From: Paracoccaceae bacterium
GTDB taxonomy: Bacteria > Pseudomonadota > Alphaproteobacteria > Rhodobacterales > Rhodobacteraceae
Assembly (NCBI GenBank): GCA_003545125.1
Contig: DQCI01000058.1
Span: 3,292 to 10,088 of the forward strand
Direction of reading: 5' to 3'
DNA: 6,797 nucleotides
Positions 1-5,893 of the stretch are shown here, one piece after another. A program made the translations under genes and the position numbers. The first letter of the stretch is position 1, and every line of letters begins with the position of its first letter. The notes under the pieces are model-generated. The model did not search any database. It worked only from the letters and a program-made list of their open reading frames with translations, and was not told the origin of the DNA.

Positions 1-743
1 TCGGCCGGTTCGGCGAGGATCGCCTGGCATTCGGCCTCGGCATCCTCGAAATGGCGAAACAGCATGTCGGTGCTGGCGATGTCGAAGTTGTGGCGCGAAT
101 ACTCCATCTCTGTCTGGCGGAAGATGTCGCCATAGCTGAGCGGGATCGGCGCGGTGGGATCGTTGAACGGCATGTCCATCACGTGGTCGATGCCGAGCAC
201 GTACATCGCCAGCCGTTCGAGCCCGTAGGTGAGCTCGCCCGAGACCGGTCTGCAATCATGCCCGCCGACCTGCTGGAAATAGGTGAACTGGCTCACCTCC
301 ATGCCGTCGCACCAGACCTCCCAGCCGAGCCCCCAGGCGCCGAGCGTCGGGCTTTCCCAATCGTCCTCGACAAAGCGGATGTCGTGCAGATCCATGTCGA
401 TGCCGATGGCTTCGAGCGAGCCGAGATAGAGCGCCTGCAGATCGGGCGGGCTCGGCTTGATGAGAACCTGGTACTGGTAATAGTGCTGAAGCCGGTTCGG
501 GTTTTCGCCGTAACGCCCGTCGGTCGGGCGGCGCGAGGGCTGGACATAGGCCGCAGCCCAGGGCTGCGAGCCGAGCGAGCGCAGCGTGGTGGCCGGGTGG
601 AACGTGCCCGCGCCCACTTCCATGTCATAAGGTTGCAGCACCGCGCAGCCCTTGTCCGCCCAGTAAGCCTGCAGCCGCAGGATGATCTCCTGAAAACTCC
701 TGGGGGCGTGGCTTGCGGGGGCTTTCGTCTCGGTCTCGGCCAT
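1..743 (-). CDS. glyQ: Glycyl-tRNA synthetase alpha subunit (5' part, runs off left edge)
   Basis: Catalytic subunit of the heterotetrameric (alpha2beta2) class II glycine-tRNA ligase, which charges tRNA-Gly in the cytoplasm. Reading from ATG at 743 gives 247 codons with no stop before the window edge. The family is usually about 300 residues, so roughly the last 55 are missing. Family blocks seen in order: [20 protein letters not shown] near residues 16-35; [16 protein letters not shown] (37-52), typical of motif 1; a motif 2-like stretch [19 protein letters not shown] (66-84) followed by [32 protein letters not shown] (128-144); and the motif 3-like [16 protein letters not shown] (169-184). 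A Shine-Dalgarno-like CAAGAGG at 750-756 lies 6 bases upstream and supports this start. The beta subunit gene glyS is not visible; it would be expected off the left edge. The gene is divergent from the envelope protein at 929. Identification is very secure. Confidence 0.97.
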   Translation of the reverse strand, partial: MAETETKAPASHAPRSFQEIILRLQAYWADKGCAVLQPYDMEVGAGTFHPATTLRSLGSQPWAAAYVQPSRRPTDGRYGENPNRLQHYYQYQVLIKPSPPDLQALYLGSLEAIGIDMDLHDIRFVEDDWESPTLGAWGLGWEVWCDGMEVSQFTYFQQVGGHDCRPVSGELTYGLERLAMYVLGIDHVMDMPFNDPTAPIPLSYGDIFRQTEMEYSRHNFDIASTDMLFRHFEDAEAECQAILAEPA

Positions 744-774
744 CGGACGCCTCTTGGGGGTGAATTGCGCGCTC

Positions 775-803
775 TCCATAGGGCGCGCGCCCGCGAGGGT
801 CAA
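775..803 (-). promoter_or_regulatory. Candidate sigma-70 promoter of glyQ
   Basis: On the minus strand a TTGACC box (798-803, one mismatch to TTGACA) is followed by a 17-base spacer and TATGGA (775-780). Transcription would start near 768, giving a short leader of about 25 bases that contains the CAAGAGG ribosome-binding site. Spacing and -35 quality are good and the -10 is only fair. This is prediction by eye. Confidence 0.45.
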
Positions 804-854
804 TCACACCTGCAACAGGCGGACACTCACTTCGCCCGCAGCCCGGGCTGATCC

Positions 855-884
855 TTGACCTTGCCGGGACTTTGCGTGTTATTG
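855..884 (+). promoter_or_regulatory. Candidate promoter of the SPOR/PG-binding gene
   Basis: TTGACC at 855-860, an 18-base spacer, then TTATTG at 879-884 as a weak -10. It points toward the gene starting at 929 and is immediately followed by the inverted repeat at 885-900. It would give a leader of about 38 bases. The -10 match is poor, so this is a tentative call based mainly on the -35 and position. Confidence 0.35.
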
Positions 885-900
885 GCTCGAAAAATCGAGC
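885..900. repeat. Small perfect inverted repeat in the leader of the SPOR gene
   Basis: GCTCGA (885-890), a four-A spacer, then TCGAGC (895-900): a perfect 6-bp inverted repeat. It falls around the predicted transcription start of the gene at 929, so it could be an operator half-site pair or a small leader hairpin. It has no T-run on the plus strand and is not a convincing terminator for that direction. Confidence 0.45.
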
Positions 901-928
901 AGATTCCCAAGAACGGGTGAAACTCCAG

Positions 929-2839
929 ATGAAACGCGTCTTTTCCGCGATCCTAATGCTTGCAGCCCTGGTCACCGCCGGGCTTGCCCCGTCACACGCC
1001 CAAGCCCAGGCCCAGGCCCAGGAAGCCTACTGGGTGCAACTCACGGCCAACGCCACCCTGCGCGAAGCCGAAGATGACGCGCGCGCCTACGGTGCACGCC
1101 TGCCGGAGGTGAGTGGCTTCCGTCTCGGCAATTCCGGCTGGTACGCGGTCGCGCTCGGCCCCTACACGGCCGAGGTCGCGACCGACAAGTTGATCACGCT
1201 GCGCGCAAGCGGCGCGATCCCGAACGACAGCTACATCTCCGACGGCGCCCCCTACGGCCAGCGGTTCTGGCCGCGCGGATCGACCGAACCCGCCGCGGCG
1301 GCGACGCCGGGGACAGAGGACACAGGCGCAGCAGACGCGGGCACAGAGGACACGGGCACGGACGACACCGCGCCGGCAGAGGCCCCCGCCGTGGCCCCCG
1401 AACCGCTGCCGACGGAGCCGGTGGTGGTGGCGCCCACGCCGGCGCCGGCGCCGGTCGTGCCCGCGCCCGCCGAGGAAACCCGCGAGGAAGCGCTCGCTGC
1501 CGAGCGCGCACTCGACGCCGAGGCCCGCAAGACGCTGCAGATCGCGTTGCAATGGGAAGGCTTCTACCGCTCGCTGATCGACGGCGATTTCGGCCCCGGA
1601 ACCCGGGGCGCGATGTCGGCCTGGCAGGCGGCACAGGGCTACGAGGAAACCGGCATTCTCAGCAGCCGTCAGCGCGCGGAATTGCTTGGGGGCTACAACG
1701 CGGTGATGGCCTCGATGGGGCTGACCCAGGTGATCGACCCGCGCGCCGGGATCGAGATCACCCTGCCGGCCGCAATGGTCGAGTTCACCCGCTACGAAGC
1801 GCCGTTTGCGCATTTCGAAAGCGAAGACGGCGTGCGGGTGGTGCTCATCAGCCAGCGCGGCGACCGGGCCACGCTGTGGGGGCTCTATGACATCCTGCAG
1901 ACGCTGTCTATCGTGCCGCCCGAGGGCCCGCGCAAGCGCGACGATGCGTCCTTTTCCATCGAGGGCGCGAACGACGAGATCATCTCCCATACCTACGCCG
2001 CCCTCGTGGACGGCGCGGTGAAGGGCTGGATGCTGGTCTGGCCGCAGGGCGACGCGGCGCTGGACGAGGAAACCGGTGAATTCGTGCGCGAAGAGGACCG
2101 GCGCCTGGGCCTCGTGCTCGCGGCGATGCGCGAAAGCTTTACGTCTCTGGGCGCGGCGGCGCTCGACGACAACGCCGGGCTCGACACAGCGACCCAGTCG
2201 ATCGACCTCGTGTCCGGGCTGGAAATCCGCCGACCTGAGAAATCCCGGTCCGGGTTCTATGTCTCGGAGACCGGCGCGGTGCTGACCACGACGGAAGCGG
2301 TCGCGGGCTGCGGCCGGATCACCCTCGATGAGGCCTACGACGCACAGATCGTGGCGCAGGATGACGGGTTGGGGCTCGCGCTGCTTCAACCGACCCAGCC
2401 GCTGGCGCCGCTGGAGGTGGCGGGATTTCTCGCCGGCGAGCCGCGGCTGCAAACGGAGCTTGCGGTGGCCGGCTATTCCTATGGCGGGCGGCTGTCGTCG
2501 CCGACCCTCACCTATGGCACGCTCGCCGACGTGAGGGGGCTTTCTGGCGAGACGGAAGTGTCGCGCCTCGAGATCCGCGCCCAGGACGGCGACACCGGCG
2601 GGCCGGTCATCGACCAGGGCGGCGCCGTGGTGGGCATGCTGCTGGCCTCTCCCTCGGGCGACGGCCGGGTGCTGCCGACCGACGTCGGCTTCATCGCCAA
2701 GGGCGCGACGCTCACCGGGTTCCTGGCGGCGAACGACATCACCGCGGCGAGCTCTGCCTTCGCGACCGGCACGATGACGCCCTACGATCTCTCGGGCCAC
2801 GCCGCCGAACTCACCGTACTGGTGAGTTGCTGGGACTAG
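929..2839 (+). CDS. Secreted SPOR / peptidoglycan-binding protein with degenerate trypsin-like domain
   Basis: A 636-residue envelope protein, probably periplasmic. I chose ATG at 929 because it opens directly onto a signal peptide (MKRVFSAILMLAALVTAGLA, then SHA-QA). A TTG at 872 would add 19 residues that spoil it. Domains in order: a SPOR-like domain, about 33-103 (YWVQL, GWYAVALGPYT, GAIPNDSYI), a class that binds denuded glycan strands; an acidic Ala/Pro/Thr linker, about 116-190, with TEDTG repeats; a PG_binding_1-type domain, about 195-255 (DGDFGPGTRGAMSAWQ); a middle region of unknown fold, about 260-430 (RATLWGLYDILQTLSIVPPEGPR); and a chymotrypsin-like fold, about 445-615. By alignment to the usual TNAHVV, DLALL and GDSGGP motifs, the catalytic His is Glu456, the Asp is Gly482 and the Ser is Thr556 (GDTGGP). 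Hydrolytic activity is therefore unlikely. Such proteins are often labelled serine protease. A wall-binding or scaffold role is inference. A strong terminator follows the stop. Confidence 0.9.
   Translation: MKRVFSAILMLAALVTAGLAPSHAQAQAQAQEAYWVQLTANATLREAEDDARAYGARLPEVSGFRLGNSGWYAVALGPYTAEVATDKLITLRASGAIPNDSYISDGAPYGQRFWPRGSTEPAAAATPGTEDTGAADAGTEDTGTDDTAPAEAPAVAPEPLPTEPVVVAPTPAPAPVVPAPAEETREEALAAERALDAEARKTLQIALQWEGFYRSLIDGDFGPGTRGAMSAWQAAQGYEETGILSSRQRAELLGGYNAVMASMGLTQVIDPRAGIEITLPAAMVEFTRYEAPFAHFESEDGVRVVLISQRGDRATLWGLYDILQTLSIVPPEGPRKRDDASFSIEGANDEIISHTYAALVDGAVKGWMLVWPQGDAALDEETGEFVREEDRRLGLVLAAMRESFTSLGAAALDDNAGLDTATQSIDLVSGLEIRRPEKSRSGFYVSETGAVLTTTEAVAGCGRITLDEAYDAQIVAQDDGLGLALLQPTQPLAPLEVAGFLAGEPRLQTELAVAGYSYGGRLSSPTLTYGTLADVRGLSGETEVSRLEIRAQDGDTGGPVIDQGGAVVGMLLASPSGDGRVLPTDVGFIAKGATLTGFLAANDITAASSAFATGTMTPYDLSGHAAELTVLVSCWD
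998..1021 (+). repeat. Four tandem GCCCAR hexamers coding Ala-Gln
   Basis: GCCCAA followed by three GCCCAG units, in frame with the gene at 929 and coding (AQ)4 just at or after the predicted signal-peptidase site. Changes in copy number would add or remove two residues per unit without breaking the frame. Confidence 0.85.
1311..1370 (+). repeat. TEDTG-type acidic repeat in the linker
   Basis: The linker codes GTEDTG-AADA-GTEDTG-TDDT: two copies of a GTEDTG block with one diverged extra unit. The DNA copies are near identical (GGGACAGAGGACACAGGC versus GGCACAGAGGACACGGGC). This is a low-complexity, acidic, probably disordered spacer between the SPOR and peptidoglycan-binding domains. Confidence 0.8.
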
Positions 2840-2852
2840 CTGGGTTTCGTCA

Positions 2853-2892
2853 AAACAGTTAACGCCCGCCCATTGTGGCGGGCGTTCTGTTT
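2853..2892. terminator. Strong, probably bidirectional intrinsic terminator
   Basis: A 10-bp perfect GC-rich stem (AACGCCCGCC at 2861-2870 with GGCGGGCGTT at 2877-2886) and a 6-base loop, 21 bases after the stop of the gene ending at 2839. The plus strand continues TCTGTTT. On the minus strand the stem is followed by AACTGTTTTG. Outer AAACAG (2853-2858) and CTGTTT (2887-2892) can extend the stem after a two-base bulge. Placement between convergent genes fits termination from both sides. Confidence 0.8.
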
Positions 2893-3106
2893 GGCGCATC
2901 CCGGCCAGAGAGCTGGAAAACTCCCTGCTTTCAATATGATGCTAGTTTCCTAGGAAACCGACCCCAGTTTCCTAGGAAACTGGTGGGATGGCGAGTCGCC
3001 GAGCCGAACAAACGCCTTGCGCCGGGGAAGGAAGCTTCGCGTGCCGGGGCCTACCGCTGGCAGGGTTTTGGCAGGCCCTCCGTCACCCGAAGCGAAACAG
3101 CCACGC
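2893..3106. other. Intergenic stretch between convergent genes
   Basis: No convincing gene in this 214-base stretch. Its content is the pair of 14-bp palindromes at 2945-2980 and some weak GC-rich hairpins, such as GGGCCT at 3047-3052 with AGGCCC at 3073-3078, without T-runs. A TATGAT (2935-2940) just upstream of the first palindrome resembles a -10 box, but no -35 is found at proper distance. An ATG at 2988 opens a frame that runs antisense into the neighbouring gene and looks like a shadow. Confidence 0.6.
2945..2980. promoter_or_regulatory. Two 14-bp perfect palindromes, 22 bp apart: candidate protein-binding sites
   Basis: GTTTCCTAGGAAAC occurs at 2945-2958 and again at 2967-2980. Each copy is its own reverse complement. 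The second lies in a 20-bp perfect palindrome, CCAGTTTCCTAGGAAACTGG (2964-2983). Centres are 22 bp apart, about two helical turns, so two dimers would bind the same DNA face. The arms GTTTC...GAAAC are those of the ParB site parS (TGTTTCACGTGAAACA). The core is CTAG rather than ACGT. The C just inside the arm matches the Noc site (TATTTCCCGGGAAATA). A ParB/Noc/KorB-like protein is therefore one candidate and an ordinary dimeric repressor another. Because each copy is palindromic, the two can also pair into a 15-bp hairpin with an 8-base loop. The repeats are certain; the function is inferred. Confidence 0.75.
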
Positions 3107-4240
3107 CTACCCGTCCAGCGCCCCCACCACCGCCGCGACCAGCGCCCCCGCCGGCTCAGTGCCGACCGAGAGCCGCACGAACCCCGGCGCCACGTCGTCG
3201 CCCCAGCGCGCGCGCCGCTCCGCCGTGGTGTGCACGCCGCCGAAGGAGGTTGCGGGCGCGATCAGCGGGCAGGCCTCGATGAACCGGTCGGCCGCCTCGA
3301 CGCTGGGCAGAGTGAAGCCCAGGAGGAACCCCATCCGCCGCATCTGCCGCGCGGCCAGCGCGTGCCCCGGGTGGGTAAGCAACCCGGGAAACCTCAGGTC
3401 CTGCACCGCCGGATGGGCATCGAGATGGGCGGCGAGGATCTCGGCATTGGTACACATCCGGTCGAACCTGAGTTCCAGCGTCTCGAGCGAGCGGTGCAGA
3501 AGCCAGGCCTCGAACGGCCCTGGGATGCCGCCCGACAACGTGCGCCAGTCGCGCATGGCCGCGAGCAGGTCGGGGTCGCGGGTCGCGACATGCCCCATGA
3601 GAAGATCGCTGTGCCCGCCGGGCGCCTTGGTGTCGGACGCGAGGAGGATGTCGGCGCCGAGGTCGAGCGGGCGCTGGCCGAGCGCGGTCATTGTGGTGTT
3701 GTCGACGATCGAAATGCCCCCCGCGCTGCGCACTGCCTCCGTCACCGCAGGAAGGTCGACGAGGTCGAGCCCCGGGTTCGACGGCGTCTCGATATAGACC
3801 ACGCGGACCCCTGCGAAGCCGCCTTCGGCGAACCCGGACGTCGGGCGGGTATCGACGGTGATGCCGAGCCGCTCGAGGAAGCGCGACGCCAGTGTGCGCG
3901 GGGTGTAATAGCCGTCGGACGGCAGCAGCAGCCGGTCGCCGGCCCGCAACGTCGCGAACAACGCCGCGCTGATTGCGGCCATGCCGGACGGGAAGGCGAG
4001 CGCGGGGGCGCCTTCGAGGGCTTCGAGCATGTGCTCGAGCGCCTCCCAGGTCGGGTTGTCGGCGCGGCCGTAGCCCGGCACGCCCGGCGCCGGCTCGCCC
4101 GGGAGCTGGAACATCGAGGCGAGCGTGAGCGGCAGGGCAAGCGGCGCGCCTTTCGGGAGTTGGGCCTGGCGCAGGTGCAGCAGGCGGGCCGCATCGGCAT
4201 CCTGAGCGTCTTGGGGCGCGTCCTTCGGGGTTTCGTCCAT
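3107..4240 (-). CDS. PLP-dependent trans-sulfuration enzyme, probably cystathionine gamma-lyase
   Basis: A 377-residue member of the Cys/Met-metabolism PLP enzyme family (fold type I), full length for the family (about 380-400). Visible landmarks: YGRADNPT (57-64), where Tyr57 and Arg59 are the usual cofactor-phosphate ligands reaching from the neighbouring subunit; FPSGMAAI (83-90); GYY (110-112), with the tyrosine that stacks on PLP; ETPSNP (151-156); VDNT (179-182), whose Asp180 contacts the pyridine nitrogen; and SDTKAPGGHSDLLMG (202-216), with Lys205 as the Schiff-base lysine. The C-terminal SFGGVHTTAERRARWG and GFVRLSVGTE resemble cystathionine gamma-lyases, as I recall from actinobacterial examples, more than MetB or MetC. 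Substrate cannot be settled from sequence alone; gamma-synthase or another sulfur-amino-acid lyase is possible. The start ATG at 4240 has a good Shine-Dalgarno AGGAAA at 4246-4251. That stretch also matches one arm of the nearby palindrome. It converges with the gene ending at 2839 and follows trkH by a 105-base gap. Confidence 0.92.
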   Translation of the reverse strand: MDETPKDAPQDAQDADAARLLHLRQAQLPKGAPLALPLTLASMFQLPGEPAPGVPGYGRADNPTWEALEHMLEALEGAPALAFPSGMAAISAALFATLRAGDRLLLPSDGYYTPRTLASRFLERLGITVDTRPTSGFAEGGFAGVRVVYIETPSNPGLDLVDLPAVTEAVRSAGGISIVDNTTMTALGQRPLDLGADILLASDTKAPGGHSDLLMGHVATRDPDLLAAMRDWRTLSGGIPGPFEAWLLHRSLETLELRFDRMCTNAEILAAHLDAHPAVQDLRFPGLLTHPGHALAARQMRRMGFLLGFTLPSVEAADRFIEACPLIAPATSFGGVHTTAERRARWGDDVAPGFVRLSVGTEPAGALVAAVVGALDG

Positions 4241-4278
4241 TGGTGTTTCCTAGCGGGTGGCTTGTCGGCCCGGTCGAT

Positions 4279-4310
4279 CCTGTCGCGGTGGGGCGCCGTC
4301 CCGCGACGGG
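4279..4310. other. GC-rich hairpin between trkH and the PLP enzyme gene
   Basis: CCTGTCGCGG (4279-4288) can pair with CCGCGACGGG (4301-4310), ten pairs including one wobble, around a 12-base loop. It lies in the 105-base gap on the path from trkH to the next minus-strand gene. No T-run follows on the minus strand, so it may be a weak terminator, a processing stem, or chance in GC-rich DNA. Confidence 0.3.
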
Positions 4311-4345
4311 CCAGGCGCGCCGGCCCGGGTCATGTCCAATACGCG

Positions 4346-5794
4346 TCAGTCGCGCCAGAAGCGCAAGGTGAACAACACGTAGACCGACAGGATTTCGAGC
4401 CGGCCGACCAGCATCGCCAACGTCAGGAGCCACTTGGCGGTGTCGTTGAGGCCTTCGAAATTGCCGGCCGGACCGATCCGGTCGCCCAGGCCCGGACCCA
4501 CGTTGGCAAGCGCCGTGGCGGCGCCGGAGACAGCGGTCACCGTGTCGAGCCCGGTCATGCCGAGGGCCACGGACAGCACCCCGAGCGAGACGATGAACAT
4601 GCCGAAGAAGGCCATCACCGACGACAGGATGTCCTCGGTCACCGGCCGGCCATTGTAGCGCGGGGTGAACATGCCGTGGGGTGCATGGACCGACCGGATT
4701 TGCGCGCGCACGGCGGCGAACAGGAGCTGGTAGCGAAAGATCTTCACGGAACACGCCGTCGAACCGGCGCAGCCGCCGATCAGACCGAGAAAAAAGAAGA
4801 TCACGACTGGAAAGGGTCCCCAGAGCTGGTAGTCGACGCTGGCGTAGCCGGTGCCCGAGATGATCGAGGTGACATTGAACACGCCTTCGCGAAAACCATG
4901 TTCGAAATGGTCGCCGTTGACGACCAGCCTGTAGAGCGTCATCGTCAGGGTCATCAGCAGGATCACCCCGAGATAGGCGCGAACCTGCGGATCCACCAGC
5001 AGCGGCCGCGCCGTGCCCTGCACCATCTGGATGTAGCGCACGAACGGCAGGCTGCCGAGGACCATGAACACGGCCGCGACGTATTCGGGGGCGCCCTGGT
5101 ATTCGCCCATGCTCGCATCATGGGTGGAGAACCCACCAGTCGAAATCGTGGTCAGCGCATGGTTGATCGCCTCGAAGGGCGGCAGGCCGACGGCCAGATA
5201 GGCGATCATGTTGAGGAGCGTGAACACGACGTAAATCGCCGAAATCCGGCCAGCGATATCGACCGCGCGCGGCAGCACTTTGCCCATCGTGTCGAAGGCC
5301 TCGGAGCGGAAGATCTGCATCCCACCGACCCGCAGTTCCGGCAGGAAGACCATCGCGACGACAATGATCCCGATCCCGCCAAACCATTGCAGCATCGAGC
5401 GCCACACCAAGAGGCCCTTGGGCAGATCGTCGAGCCCTTCGAGCACGGTGGAACCGGTGGTCGTGATGCCCGACATCGCTTCGAAGATCGCATCCACCGG
5501 CCGGGCCTGGATCTCGCCGAGGTACAGCGGAAGGGCCGCGAACAGCGCCAGGGCAATCCAGATCAGCGTGGTCAGCAGAAATATCTGCTGGATGGTGAGC
5601 CCCTCGCGCCCGGTGTTGGCGGTGGCGAGCGACATCGAGCCGCCGACCACCATGGTGATCGTCGCGGTGGACAGGAACACCAGCCAGTCGGGCGAGCCGT
5701 AGTAGAGGTCGACCAGCATGGGCACGAGCATCGTCGCGCCAAGAATGGCGACGACGAGGCCGATCACGTAGACGACAGGACGAAGGTCGATCAT
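4346..5794 (-). CDS. trkH: TrkH-type potassium uptake subunit
   Basis: Membrane pore subunit of the Trk potassium uptake system, 482 residues (E. coli TrkH has 483). The cytoplasmic NAD/ATP-binding partner TrkA is not in the window. The four selectivity-filter loops are visible in order: TTTGST (111-116), STGGFST (218-224), SGTGYAS (313-319) and ANVGPG (430-435). Other family blocks are LQWFGGIGIIVVA, GGFSTHDAS, LVGRLEILSVYVLF and the terminal TLRFWRD. Hydrophobic helices run throughout, starting at VVYVIGLVVAILGATMLVP (7-25). The intramembrane gating loop reads GGCAGSTACS (340-349), where E. coli has a glycine-rich GGCAGSTGGG. I chose ATG at 5794 because it gives the family length and starts at the first helix. 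A GTG at 5869 would add 25 arginine-rich residues unlike the family N-terminus. No clear Shine-Dalgarno precedes ATG 5794, so the start is less certain than the identity. Confidence 0.94.
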   Translation of the reverse strand: MIDLRPVVYVIGLVVAILGATMLVPMLVDLYYGSPDWLVFLSTATITMVVGGSMSLATANTGREGLTIQQIFLLTTLIWIALALFAALPLYLGEIQARPVDAIFEAMSGITTTGSTVLEGLDDLPKGLLVWRSMLQWFGGIGIIVVAMVFLPELRVGGMQIFRSEAFDTMGKVLPRAVDIAGRISAIYVVFTLLNMIAYLAVGLPPFEAINHALTTISTGGFSTHDASMGEYQGAPEYVAAVFMVLGSLPFVRYIQMVQGTARPLLVDPQVRAYLGVILLMTLTMTLYRLVVNGDHFEHGFREGVFNVTSIISGTGYASVDYQLWGPFPVVIFFFLGLIGGCAGSTACSVKIFRYQLLFAAVRAQIRSVHAPHGMFTPRYNGRPVTEDILSSVMAFFGMFIVSLGVLSVALGMTGLDTVTAVSGAATALANVGPGLGDRIGPAGNFEGLNDTAKWLLTLAMLVGRLEILSVYVLFTLRFWRD

Positions 5795-5893
5795 GCGGCG
5801 AGCGTTGGCCCGGGTGGCGGCCGGTGTCAAGCGGACGCGGCGTCGGGGCGTGTCACAACGGCTGGGCACGCGGCCTCTGTGCGAAAGGTGGTG
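5795..5893. other. Gap upstream of trkH
   Basis: A 99-base spacer between the Hint-protein stop and trkH. On the minus strand a perfect TTGACA occurs at 5825-5830, but the bases 17-18 further on (AACGCT) are a poor -10, so a trkH promoter here is only possible. No strong terminator for the upstream gene is seen. Confidence 0.3.

Noticed and set aside
51..851. A 266-codon open frame on the plus strand over glyQ
   Set aside because: It is antisense to glyQ, whose motifs are unmistakable.
872..928. TTG upstream start for the SPOR gene
   Set aside because: It would put 19 polar residues before a clear signal peptide that begins at ATG 929, and it overlaps the likely promoter and inverted repeat.
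992..2899. A 635-codon open frame on the minus strand
   Set aside because: It is a shadow of the SPOR/PG-binding gene, rich in Arg, Gly and His. It even reads through the terminator stem and shows no motif or plausible start signal.
2945..2980. The repeat pair as a CRISPR array or IS end
   Set aside because: Only two 14-bp copies with an 8-base spacer, no cas or transposase gene, and no target duplication.
3047..3078. GGGCCT/AGGCCC hairpin as terminator of the PLP enzyme gene
   Set aside because: A 6-bp stem with a 20-base loop and no T-run; the stem at 2861-2886 is far stronger.
2988..3797. ATG just after the palindromes as the start of a regulated gene
   Set aside because: The frame runs mostly antisense to the PLP enzyme gene and has Ser/Arg-rich, domain-free sequence. 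The Shine-Dalgarno is weak.
5795..5869. GTG upstream start for trkH
   Set aside because: It adds 25 Arg-rich residues not typical of TrkH. ATG at 5794 gives the normal family length.
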